Made by a program: the position numbers and the translations under genes. The notes beneath the pieces are model-generated. The model was not told where the DNA came from, made no database searches, and worked only from the letters and a program-made list of their open reading frames with translations. DNA of 42,835 nt, taken from positions 1 to 42,835 of the forward strand of contig DYOP01000013.1 of NCBI GenBank assembly GCA_020720425.1, in the 5' to 3' direction. Source of the stretch: Bdellovibrio sp. (GTDB lineage Bacteria > Bdellovibrionota > Bdellovibrionia > Bdellovibrionales > Bdellovibrionaceae). This document shows positions 16,443-24,505 of the stretch, in pieces (positions within the stretch are counted from its first letter, which is position 1; every line of letters begins with the position of its first letter).

Positions 16443-17687
16443 ATGTATTATTTATTAGTACTTTTGATTTTGCTAATGGGTTGTTCGCAAGTTAAAAACA
16501 CAATTGACCGTCAGACAGCTAACCAGCCCAATGATTTGTGCCAACCCATAAATAATAAACTATATGATGATACGAGGATTAATCAATCAGCCCAACCGCT
16601 GCTATTGTTTGCCGAAGGTGGCCTAATCCATATTGTTCGCTGTGATGAGTTGGGTAACTCAAGTTTTTTGACTGAGTGTAAACAAGTTCATGGGAGCAAT
16701 CAAAAAATAGATATAACGACCTTTAAAAATCATCTTAATTGGTCTTTAAAATATATATCTCAAAATTCATTGCCATTAGATGCCTTATATTTAAAGCGGT
16801 CTATAGAACAGGTTAAATCTATTATTAATTATTTTGATGTCAGTTCAAATAAATTAGATTTATCATTTCGTGATTGGTCTAATCAATTAAATGAAATCGA
16901 AAAAAGAAGGAGCGCTTTGCCAGAGCAAAGCATTGATCAAAATCATTATAATAAATTTATAGATAAAATAATTAATCAATTAGCTAGCTCTATTATAAAA
17001 AGCACCGAATCATTTGTAATTGGGCCCAACCATGGAATTATGTATGAACTATTAAATACTTATTTAAATATTAGTTCAGATGTGATTTTTAAGGTCACAC
17101 GCGATAAAGATTATATTTTATATTCGCCTAATAAAAGTGAATTAGAGGGGCTGAATTTTAAAATTAAAAATCAGTTGATGTTAGATTTTGATAAAAAACT
17201 TTTTATTAACTTAAAAAGTTCTCAAATTACTCAAAGCCAGTGGTATGAAGTGATGGGGTATAACCCTTCGAGTGTAAGCCTATGTGCGGATGAACCTGTT
17301 GAAAATGTTTCGTTACCAGAAGTGTTAAGCTTTATAAATAAAATTAATCAAAATGATAAAAAGTATAACTATAGGTTACCAAAATTAGAAGAGTGGAATT
17401 ATGTCTTTGTTAAAAGCAGAAACTTACCTGTAAAAACCGAACTTGATGTTGTGAGCGAAAAGGGGTTGCCCCCAAACAATGTTCTGAGTGATTTTGCGAC
17501 TTCGGTAAATAATTCTTATGGATATTATTACTATAAATGTATGATTACAGATGGCGCTGCGAAAAAAAACTGTGAGATTATTCATAAAATTTCAAATTAT
17601 ATTAACTATAATTTGCCCACATATTCATTTTATTCAAGCGCCTCAAGTCGTAATGGTTTTCGACTTGTAAGAGAAATAAAACATTAG
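16443..17687 (+). CDS. Lipoprotein with C-terminal FGE/SUMF1-like domain
   Basis: A 414-aa predicted lipoprotein. A short signal peptide MYYLLVLLILLMGC gives lipobox LMGC with Cys at residue 14. The middle (about 20-250) is helical and not recognised. The C-terminal part (about 258-414) follows the formylglycine-generating-enzyme-like pattern: ITQSQWYEVMGYNPSS, PVENVSLPEVLSFINKIN, YRLPKLEEWNYV and a final NGFRLVRE. It departs from the consensus (LPKLEEW instead of LPTEAEW) and I see no clear catalytic cysteine pair, so a binding or structural role is more likely than sulfatase activation. AAGGA before the ATG supports the start. It converges on the hpf gene with a MITE copy between them. Confidence 0.75.
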   Translation: MYYLLVLLILLMGCSQVKNTIDRQTANQPNDLCQPINNKLYDDTRINQSAQPLLLFAEGGLIHIVRCDELGNSSFLTECKQVHGSNQKIDITTFKNHLNWSLKYISQNSLPLDALYLKRSIEQVKSIINYFDVSSNKLDLSFRDWSNQLNEIEKRRSALPEQSIDQNHYNKFIDKIINQLASSIIKSTESFVIGPNHGIMYELLNTYLNISSDVIFKVTRDKDYILYSPNKSELEGLNFKIKNQLMLDFDKKLFINLKSSQITQSQWYEVMGYNPSSVSLCADEPVENVSLPEVLSFINKINQNDKKYNYRLPKLEEWNYVFVKSRNLPVKTELDVVSEKGLPPNNVLSDFATSVNNSYGYYYYKCMITDGAAKKNCEIIHKISNYINYNLPTYSFYSSASSRNGFRLVREIKH

Positions 17688-17743
17688 CCATTTTTTTTTA
17701 AGCTATTCATACAGCCCTGAATTTGTCTTCAAAATATGCGGAA

Positions 17744-17882
17744 CTAGTACTGCGACCATTTAATTTTTTTCGGTTTTGGTCCTGCTTTTCTGCGGCTTAA
17801 ATCAAAAGGACCTTCTCGCGACGAAAGGCCTGTGTAGGGTTTAAATACAAAACCGGCAAAAATTAAATGGTCGTAGCACTAG
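17744..17882 (+). mobile_element. MITE-like palindromic element, copy 1
   Basis: A 139-bp element with terminal inverted repeats of about 35 bp (17744-17778 against 17848-17882). The shared core GACCATTTAATTTTT is followed by a GGTTTTG-type end, and both termini are CTAG. The centre contains GGTCC...GGACC and GGACCTTCTCGC...AAAGGCC, able to form inner stems. Two relatives occur at 36955 and 40876. There is no ORF inside. It lies between convergent genes. Confidence 0.82.
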
Positions 17883-17922
17883 CATTAACAGATTTGTAGT
17901 TCAGGCATCGCTTTCTATAAAC

Positions 17923-17953
17923 TATTATGCCCTTAAAAAATAAGGGCATAATA
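17923..17953. terminator. 13-bp perfect hairpin between convergent genes
   Basis: TATTATGCCCTTA and TAAGGGCATAATA pair exactly around an AAAAA loop, 28 bp after the end of hpf. No long T-run follows on either strand, so termination is likely but not certain. Confidence 0.5.
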
Positions 17954-17980
17954 AATTATAAAACTTAACTAAAAGTTTTT

Positions 17981-18355
17981 TTAATAGGTGTTTTTATATT
18001 CATTTGGAAAATAGTCAAAACCAGGACTGATTTGCTTAAATCGCCCTTCTCTTGATCGTTCTGGACTTTTGTGATTTTGAAGCTGCTGCTTTTTCTTTTT
18101 AATTTGGTTAACTAGTTTGTCACAAGCTAGGTCCACTGAGGTATAAAAATCATCATTTATTGAGCGAGCTTGATAGTAACCCCATGGGCTTTTAACTTTT
18201 ATTACAACCTGAGGTTGATTTTTAGATTTACTGATTTCTACGGTCCATTTTGAATTTTTCAGTAAAAATCTTGAAACACCTTCGAGCTGCTGATTTATGT
18301 ATGTTTCAAGTGATTCTGAAGCATCTATTTTTCGATATATGTACTGATATTCCAT
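17981..18355 (-). CDS. hpf: Ribosome hibernation promoting factor (short HPF/RaiA)
   Basis: Small ribosome-binding protein that stabilises inactive ribosomes in stress or stationary phase. The sequence follows the S30AE pattern: IDASESLETYINQQLEGVSRFL, a beta-strand (WTVEISKSKNQPQVVIKVKS), and SINDDFYTSVDLACDKLVNQIKKKKQQL with the typical basic helix. It lacks the long C-terminal dimerisation domain, so it is a short form. The frame extends upstream to an ATG at 18367, but GGGAG sits 5 nt before the ATG at 18355 and inside that extension, so I place the start at 18355. It is monocistronic. Confidence 0.87.
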   Translation of the reverse strand: MEYQYIYRKIDASESLETYINQQLEGVSRFLLKNSKWTVEISKSKNQPQVVIKVKSPWGYYQARSINDDFYTSVDLACDKLVNQIKKKKQQLQNHKSPERSREGRFKQISPGFDYFPNEYKNTY

Positions 18356-18656
18356 GAAAACTCCCATTTGGGTAGATTGAGTTAATTATTAGTGTTTAGA
18401 TTTTCTATTTAAACCTTAAGTCCTTACCCCTCCTTTCTTTGATGGCTCTTTTTTATCTTCTATCTAGACTTTCGGTGAGTTGAAATAATACTTAATAATA
18501 AAATTAAAAATATTTTAAATTTTTTTTGATATAAGCGCTTTTAGTTTAAAATCGAGAGGAGTGTATACTTTTGAGATATATTTTAGTCTTAAGTCTATTT
18601 TGAACAGATAGGGAGAGGCCGAATAATTATATAGAAGGTAGGAAACTGGATATAAA

Positions 18657-20666
18657 ATGAATAAAGAAAGTCATTTAAGATTAAACATTTTTGATTCTAT
18701 TTTAGAGCCGGTTATGTATGTAGATAAACACGCTGTTGTTGTCTATTGCAATGATGCGGCGGCTGAAATGTTGGGTAGTAGCAGTCGAAAAATTATTAGG
18801 TCTCATTTGCCCATATCACAGATCATAAAGTTTGAAAAATCTATAGCTGATTTAAATTTAATGGAGTTGATTAATGAGCCAACTCCTTATGTTGAAACAA
18901 ATTTCGAAAGCGTTTACGGAAAAATGGGGCGCGTTCAGGTTTCAATTCAAAAAGGCGGTGAGATTTTAAACTCATCTCAAATCATACAAGACAACTCGGG
19001 AATAGGTAACATTGACAATAAAAATTACCAATGGATCGTTTTTTTAAGAGATGTAACTTTAGAGCAAACTTTGCAAACTAAATATCGGTCTGAGTTAGAA
19101 AAAAAAGAGAATTATATCACCGAGCTAGAAGTGGCAAGGGCGGAGCTTGCGGATTACTCAAAAAACCTTGAAACTAAAGTGGAACAAAGAACTCATGAGT
19201 TAGCTTATATGAACCGGCTTATGGGAGCTCTTTTGGATAGCCTAGGACAAGGATTTTTTATTTTTAATGAACAAGGTCGGGTGCTTGATATATCAACTAA
19301 GGCTTGTGTCGAAATTTGTGGTCATGATCCAAAGGGTAAGTTAGTAACAGATGTACTCGGCTTTAATAATGATAAAGCTGATAAATTTAAAAAGTGGATG
19401 AAGACTGTTTTTGCAGAAATGTTACCTTTTGAGGATTTAGCCCCACTAGCGCCTTCTCAAATTACCTCGCCCAAAAATCGAGCGATTGAGCTTAAATATT
19501 ATCCAATTAGGTTAAATCAAGAGTCTATTGATGGAGTTGTTACTGTAGCGACGGATATTACAGATTTGATTCAAGCTCAAAATGATTTTGCTAAGGAAAA
19601 AGCAAATTCTGAAATGCTATTTAAAATGATCGCACATGAAAACCAATTTAAAATCTTTTTTCAAGACACTCAAAATCTAATTAAAATTTTAACTGATAAT
19701 CAAAAGGCAAACTATGATGCTAATGAGGTTTTAAGAATACTTCATACGCTTAAAGGGGGAGCTTTGCAGTTTGGTCTTATTGAGCTGGCAGAGCTAGCCC
19801 ATCAGGCCGAACAGTTACTTGTGTTAAATCCTCTTAATAACGACGATCAAGTTATTGAATTAAATCAGATGAGTCAGAATAAAATGTGTATTGCTAATAA
19901 AATTGATGAAATTAAATCTTCTTTTGATCGATTTACAAATGATTACTCGATGATCATTAGTAAATGGGGTCAGAATTCAACTTCAGGGCTTAACTTAGAT
20001 GAAAATAAGATTATAAGTTTTGCTAATAATCATTTGTCAGCTTGGCCCGGACTAAATGAGTTATTTTTAAATGAGTTTTTATATGAACCAATTAAAAATT
20101 ATCTTGAACCCCTTAATGAGGTTTGGATGGATACAGCCAAACAGTTAGGCAAGGCCGTTATGCCTATTCAAATTAATCATAAAGATTTAAAACTTTGGAT
20201 GACTCCTTATCGTAAGATTTTAAATACATTTATTCATGTTGTTCGAAACTCTGCTGATCATGGAATTGAGTTTAAAGTTGAGCGCGAAAAACATAATAAA
20301 TCAGAATTTGGATTATTTAAAATTGATATTCAGATCAGTAATCAAGATATTATATTTAAATTTTCAGATGATGGGGCAGGGATAGATCCTCAAATTATAA
20401 GAAATAAATTAATTGATAAGGGGGTTGATGTAGCTAAGCAATCTGATGAACATGTCATTCAACATATTTTTGACCCCCAGTTTTCGACCAAAAACAATGT
20501 TTCTTTAATTTCAGGTCGTGGAGTAGGAATGGATGCTGTTGCCTATGAGGCTTCTAGACTTGGAGGTCAGGTTTGGGTCAAGTCAAAAAAAGACCAAGGC
20601 TTAGAATTGTTTGTTCGAGTTTCTTATATTCGGCCCAATGTGAATAGCTATCATGTTGCGTCTTAA
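18657..20666 (+). CDS. CheA-like histidine kinase with two PAS domains and Hpt
   Basis: A 669-aa soluble signalling kinase with no membrane segment. Order: PAS (about 8-130; EPVMYVDKHAVVVYCNDAA), coiled coil (about 140-185), second PAS (about 190-310; GFFIFNEQGRVLDIS), Hpt domain with phospho-acceptor His363 in LHTLKGG, then a CheA-type ATPase: N box from His527 (HVVRNSADHGIE), DDGAGID near 571 and GRGVGMDA. It lacks the CheA P3 dimerisation and CheW-like P5 domains, and no receiver domain is attached. No response regulator or chemotaxis gene is adjacent, so its partner lies elsewhere. The PAS domains presumably sense an intracellular signal or cofactor (inference). Confidence 0.87.
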   Translation: MNKESHLRLNIFDSILEPVMYVDKHAVVVYCNDAAAEMLGSSSRKIIRSHLPISQIIKFEKSIADLNLMELINEPTPYVETNFESVYGKMGRVQVSIQKGGEILNSSQIIQDNSGIGNIDNKNYQWIVFLRDVTLEQTLQTKYRSELEKKENYITELEVARAELADYSKNLETKVEQRTHELAYMNRLMGALLDSLGQGFFIFNEQGRVLDISTKACVEICGHDPKGKLVTDVLGFNNDKADKFKKWMKTVFAEMLPFEDLAPLAPSQITSPKNRAIELKYYPIRLNQESIDGVVTVATDITDLIQAQNDFAKEKANSEMLFKMIAHENQFKIFFQDTQNLIKILTDNQKANYDANEVLRILHTLKGGALQFGLIELAELAHQAEQLLVLNPLNNDDQVIELNQMSQNKMCIANKIDEIKSSFDRFTNDYSMIISKWGQNSTSGLNLDENKIISFANNHLSAWPGLNELFLNEFLYEPIKNYLEPLNEVWMDTAKQLGKAVMPIQINHKDLKLWMTPYRKILNTFIHVVRNSADHGIEFKVEREKHNKSEFGLFKIDIQISNQDIIFKFSDDGAGIDPQIIRNKLIDKGVDVAKQSDEHVIQHIFDPQFSTKNNVSLISGRGVGMDAVAYEASRLGGQVWVKSKKDQGLELFVRVSYIRPNVNSYHVAS

Positions 20667-20764
20667 TTTTCATCCTTACGATCACTTCGATTTTTAAAAA
20701 ACCTGTTACAGAGCAGTGACTTTTTTAAAATTCAAACGATAATGTTACCAATCAAGGGTATATA

Positions 20765-22174
20765 ATGACTGTTAAAAATTTAAGTTGTGATCAGCTTTAT
20801 CAGATTTGGGTGAGTGACCCCGATTGGATTACTGTTGTTGATTTACGGAGTTTGATTGAATATGAATCGGGCCATATTCCGGGCGCTATTCATTCAAATC
20901 CAGAGAGCTTAGAAGAGTTTATTTTAAAGTCTTCTAAGCAAAAGCCTCTTGTTTGTATTAGTACAGATAAGCAACTAGAGGATAAGGTTTTAGAAATTCA
21001 AAAAAAATATGAGCAAGTGTTAATGTTAAAAAACTGTATGGATTGGCCTCAAAAAGGGTTCGCACTAACGGGGCAAAAGCCAAATCAATGGATGTCATCA
21101 AAGGAGATTCATATGAACTCATCTAATATATTTGTTTACCAACTGTTTGAATCGCAATCGTCAACTTACACCTATATCATTGGTGATAAGGTGACTCAAG
21201 AAATGGCTATTATTGACCCTGTTTTAGAAACAGTTGATCGTGATTTAAAATTTATTCAAGATCTAGATGGGAATTTGCTTTATGTTCTTGATACCCATGT
21301 TCACGCCGACCATATCACAGGCGCTGGTGAAATTAAAAAAAGGGTTCACGCCAAAACAGCTGTAAGCAAAGCTGCTCATGTCGATTGTGTAGATATTCCT
21401 CTGGAGGATGGCCAAGAACTCTTATTAGGGGATAAAAAAATTAAAGTTATATCTACGCCAGGGCATACAAGTGGATGTATGAGCTTTTATTTTGAAGGCA
21501 AATTGTTTTCTGGAGATGCCCTATTGATTAGAAGTTGTGGTAGGACTGATTTTCAGCAGGGATCAAGTGAAACTCTTTATTTGTCTGTTACCGAAAAACT
21601 TTTTACTTTGCCTGATGAGACAGAAGTTTATCCTGGCCATGATTATAGGGGCTTTACTCGTTCAACTATTGGGCTTGAAAAGGCCCTAAATTCACGGCTG
21701 GGACGGGGGATTAAAAAAGAGGAATTTGTAAGAATTATGTCTGAGCTTAAATTAGCTCATCCTAAAAAAATTCAAGAAGCGTTGCCAGCCAATATGGCTT
21801 GTGGAGCGCCAAAAGACATGCGGGTCTTGCATCCTCAAATTTCAGACGGCATTCCTGAAGTCAGTGTTTTTCAGGTTAATGAAGCAAAGCAAAATGTGTT
21901 ATTATTAGATGTTCGAAGACCCGATGAGTTTAATGCTGAATATGGTCATATTGAAGGGGCAAAGCTGGTTACTTTGGGTGCAGAGTTGACCGAATATTTG
22001 GCCCGGGGTGATAAATCAAATGAAATTGTTTTTGTTTGTCGAAGTGGAGGACGATCGGGCCAGGCAACTTCGCAGGCTTTGCAATTGGGTTACTCTAAAG
22101 TGGCCAATATGGTTGGCGGGATGATTACATGGAACTTACAAAAACTGCCAATAGTTAGGGACGGAGCAAATTAG
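20765..22174 (+). CDS. Rhodanese-persulfide dioxygenase-rhodanese fusion
   Basis: A predicted sulfide-detoxification enzyme of 469 aa. The N-terminal rhodanese-like domain (about 1-105) has DLRSLIEYESGHIPGA and a Cys64 loop (VCIST) that is not a typical active loop. A metallo-beta-lactamase domain of the ETHE1 persulfide dioxygenase type follows (about 120-350), with iron ligands in THVHADH (His178, His180, Asp182, His183), STPGHTSG, FSGDALL and YPGHDY. The C-terminal rhodanese (about 365-465) has DVRRPDEF, GHIEGA and catalytic Cys425 in CRSGGRS. Such fusions convert glutathione persulfide to sulfite and pass sulfane sulfur onward. The downstream YeeE/YedE and TauE genes support a role in sulfur handling. 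Confidence 0.92.
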   Translation: MTVKNLSCDQLYQIWVSDPDWITVVDLRSLIEYESGHIPGAIHSNPESLEEFILKSSKQKPLVCISTDKQLEDKVLEIQKKYEQVLMLKNCMDWPQKGFALTGQKPNQWMSSKEIHMNSSNIFVYQLFESQSSTYTYIIGDKVTQEMAIIDPVLETVDRDLKFIQDLDGNLLYVLDTHVHADHITGAGEIKKRVHAKTAVSKAAHVDCVDIPLEDGQELLLGDKKIKVISTPGHTSGCMSFYFEGKLFSGDALLIRSCGRTDFQQGSSETLYLSVTEKLFTLPDETEVYPGHDYRGFTRSTIGLEKALNSRLGRGIKKEEFVRIMSELKLAHPKKIQEALPANMACGAPKDMRVLHPQISDGIPEVSVFQVNEAKQNVLLLDVRRPDEFNAEYGHIEGAKLVTLGAELTEYLARGDKSNEIVFVCRSGGRSGQATSQALQLGYSKVANMVGGMITWNLQKLPIVRDGAN

Positions 22175-22291
22175 TCCAATCAGGTTTTAAGTTGATTTTT
22201 TTGAATATTACTTTGGGTCATGCTTTGAGCATTAATGAGCGCCATAGCAGCCCTTGATTTTTAAAAAAAAAGTTTTAAACTTAGTTTTGTT

Positions 22292-22321
22292 GAGTAGTTA
22301 AGAGTAGTTAAGAGTAGTAAA
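22292..22321. repeat. 10-bp tandem repeat upstream of YeeE genes
   Basis: GAGTAGTTAA is repeated three times head to tail, the last copy with one change (GAGTAGTAAA), about 57 bp before the first YeeE/YedE start. The pitch equals about one helical turn, so a stack of protein-binding sites on one face of the DNA is possible. Repeat seen; regulatory role inferred. Confidence 0.6.
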
Positions 22322-22377
22322 GTGAGCATTTGAGTTAGATTTATTAGATTAAGCATAATCGCAAAAAGGGAGGTTTT

Positions 22378-22800
22378 ATGCCGGTGGAATGGATGAATGC
22401 ATTAATGGGTGGAGTGCTAATTGGTTTAGCTGTTACTATTATGCTACTTTTTAATGGACGAGTTACGGGGATTGCTGGAATTATATACGGAGTTTTTAAT
22501 CCGCAAAAAGGTGACTTTCAATGGCGATTTTACTTTATGGCCGGGTTACTTATGGGTGGGTTTATTTTAAAAGGAGTTATGCCCGAAGCTTTTGAAAACA
22601 ATTTATCTACAGATTATTTGACTTATGTTATTGCGGGTTTACTTGTGGGCTTTGGTACAGTTTTAGGAAGTGGGTGTACAAGTGGTCATGGAGTCTGTGG
22701 TATCAGCCGGTTGTCTCCACGATCAATAGTATCAACGGGGCTATTTATTGGGGCTGGAATTTTAATAGTTTATATTGTGCGAAGCATGGGGGTTTTATAA
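22378..22800 (+). CDS. YeeE/YedE half transporter (first)
   Basis: Inner-membrane protein of 140 aa in the YeeE/YedE (sulfur transport) family, half-length, with about four hydrophobic segments. The conserved motif SGCTSGHGVCGISRLSPRS (about residues 98-116) contains the cysteines used by the family to pass thiosulfate-type substrates. AGGGAGG before the ATG is a strong ribosome site. The stop overlaps the next gene's ATG by one base, as expected for the paired halves. In other bacteria such pairs are found beside persulfide dioxygenases and rhodaneses, as here. The exact substrate (thiosulfate, persulfide or other sulfur species) is not shown by sequence. Confidence 0.9.
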   Translation: MPVEWMNALMGGVLIGLAVTIMLLFNGRVTGIAGIIYGVFNPQKGDFQWRFYFMAGLLMGGFILKGVMPEAFENNLSTDYLTYVIAGLLVGFGTVLGSGCTSGHGVCGISRLSPRSIVSTGLFIGAGILIVYIVRSMGVL

Positions 22801-23240
22801 TGACACAAGAAAATAAAGAAAGCGTTGTCGCCTTAGTTGTGGGTCTTGTTTTTGGTTTGGGTTTGGTTATTTCAGGAATGACTCAACCACATAAAGTTGT
22901 AGGATTTTTAGATTTATTTGGTAACTGGGACCCTTCACTTATTTTTGTTATGGGTGGGGCGGTTGCTGTGCATTTTGTTACTTATCGTATTGTGCGAAAG
23001 CGAAATTCGCCTATTGTTATGCCTAAGTGGCAAGTGCCAACAAAAACTGAAATAACAAAATCACTCATGGTTGGAGCTGTTTTATTTGGTATGGGCTGGG
23101 GGCTTGCTGGATTTTGTCCAGGGCCTGCGATAACAGCTGTTGCTAGTTTTCAAGTTGGGCCTATTTTATTTCTTGTCAGTATGTTACTAGGAATGTTTTT
23201 ATTTAAATTGATTGATAAAAAAATTAAATTTAACAGATAA
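22800..23240 (+). CDS. YeeE/YedE half transporter (second)
   Basis: Second half transporter, 146 aa, with about four membrane segments. It opens with VVALVVGLVFGLGLVISGM and TQPHKVVGFLDLFGNWDPSL, typical of the partner family, and ends with GMGWGLAGFCPGPAI, where the conserved Cys-Pro-Gly-Pro-Ala motif carries the key cysteine. The frame is open further upstream to 22674, but that part overlaps the first gene; the ATG overlapping the TAA of the first gene (TAATG) is the natural start. The two halves probably form one channel complex importing reduced sulfur compounds. Confidence 0.9.
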   Translation: MTQENKESVVALVVGLVFGLGLVISGMTQPHKVVGFLDLFGNWDPSLIFVMGGAVAVHFVTYRIVRKRNSPIVMPKWQVPTKTEITKSLMVGAVLFGMGWGLAGFCPGPAITAVASFQVGPILFLVSMLLGMFLFKLIDKKIKFNR

Positions 23241-23418
23241 TTGACTTAAAAAAATGCTGCCAGTATATATAAAGTTGGCGGTCAAAACTTGGTAACCTGA
23301 TAAGAACTTCAAAATAAAAAGGTCTCTGATAAATTAGTTAAAATATGATAAAACAGATAGAGTTAATAAATATAAACAAACAAAGAGTTTAGTAAAAAAA
23401 TACAGGAGAATTTTAAAA

Positions 23419-24243
23419 ATGGAAATTATTGGTTATTTATCAAGTATTTTAATGGGGTTATCATTAGGTCTTATTGGTGGCGGAGGATCTATTTTAACAG
23501 TTCCTATTTTGGTCTACTTGTTTAAAATTGATCCGATATTAGCAACCGCTTATTCTTTATTTATTGTAGGATTAACGGCACTTTTTGGAGGCGTTCAAGC
23601 TTACCTAAAAGGGCAAGTTGATTTAAAAAGAGGACTTATCTTTGCTGGTCCAAGTTTTTTAGGCGTGTATATGGTGAGAGCCTTTATTATGCCAGCCTTA
23701 CCTCAAGAAATTTTTTCTTTAGGGGGCTTGATTGTTACCAAGCCACTTCTGATAATGGGTGCTTTTGCCATTTTAATGGTTGTTGCTTCCTATTCGATGA
23801 TTAAATCGCAACCTGTTAAAAACGAACAAGATGAAAATCAAAATAAATCAAAAATGACTGATATGCAAAAATATATGCTTATTGGCCTTGAAGGGCTTGT
23901 TGTTGGCGGGATTACCGGATTTGTGGGAGCAGGGGGTGGTTTTTTAATTATACCCGCTCTTGTGTTGCTAACAGGTATGCCTATGAAATTAGCGGTAGGG
24001 ACTTCGCTGATGATTATTTCTTTAAAATCACTTTTTGGTTTTATCGGAGATATTCAGCACCAGGCAGTTATTGACTGGTTCTTTTTGGTGCAAATTGCAG
24101 TTATTGCCGTGGTAGGTTTATTTATTGGCGCACGATTAAAATCAATGGTCTCTGAAAAAGCATTAAAAAAAGGTTTTGGTTACTTTGTTTTGGTCATGGG
24201 TATGTTTGTACTCTGGGATCAGGTACAAAAAATATTGGGTTAA
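23419..24243 (+). CDS. TauE/SafE family sulfite/sulfonate permease
   Basis: Inner-membrane permease of the TauE/SafE (formerly DUF81) family, 274 aa with about eight hydrophobic segments. The two halves carry the related glycine-rich motifs LIGGGGSILTVPILVYL and FVGAGGGFLIIPALVLLTG, reflecting the internal duplication of the family. A cytoplasmic loop rich in Lys/Asp/Gln (about residues 132-150) separates them. AGGAG lies before the ATG. Members export sulfite or related anions. As the neighbouring persulfide dioxygenase makes sulfite, export of that product is the most economical role here (inference). A terminator-like hairpin follows the stop. Confidence 0.88.
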   Translation: MEIIGYLSSILMGLSLGLIGGGGSILTVPILVYLFKIDPILATAYSLFIVGLTALFGGVQAYLKGQVDLKRGLIFAGPSFLGVYMVRAFIMPALPQEIFSLGGLIVTKPLLIMGAFAILMVVASYSMIKSQPVKNEQDENQNKSKMTDMQKYMLIGLEGLVVGGITGFVGAGGGFLIIPALVLLTGMPMKLAVGTSLMIISLKSLFGFIGDIQHQAVIDWFFLVQIAVIAVVGLFIGARLKSMVSEKALKKGFGYFVLVMGMFVLWDQVQKILG

Positions 24244-24287
24244 AACTATTTTTAATAGCTTGGCCTATTGAAATAGTTATTCTTTTT
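24244..24287 (+). terminator. Terminator after TauE/SafE gene
   Basis: AACTATTT (24244-24251) pairs with AAATAGTT (24271-24278), with an inner AATAG/CTATT stem, followed by TATTCTTTTT. It closes the sulfur module. The rest of the gap to 24505 shows nothing clear. Confidence 0.6.
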
Positions 24288-24505
24288 AGAAGTGTTCAGA
24301 TTTTGAAGTTATTAGCTTTCACAGGTTGTGAGAGCCTCCTAGCTCTTTACTAAAGTCCTTTTAAAAATGATTTTTTGGCAAAAACAAACGTGATTAAAGT
24401 CTAGATCTTTTAAATTATTTAACCCTAAATTGCCAGATAGCAAACTTGGTTGTGAAAATTAAATTTATCACTGAATGAATCGGTGATAATTACCAAGGAG
24501 CATGG

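Noticed and set aside
17944-18367. Longer HPF start at 18367
   Set aside because: The extension adds only MGVF, contains the GGGAG ribosome site of the next ATG, and has no ribosome site of its own.
22674-22799. N-terminal extension of the second YeeE/YedE gene
   Set aside because: It overlaps the first gene and reads as its out-of-frame shadow. The TAATG junction at 22800 gives a normal-length family member.
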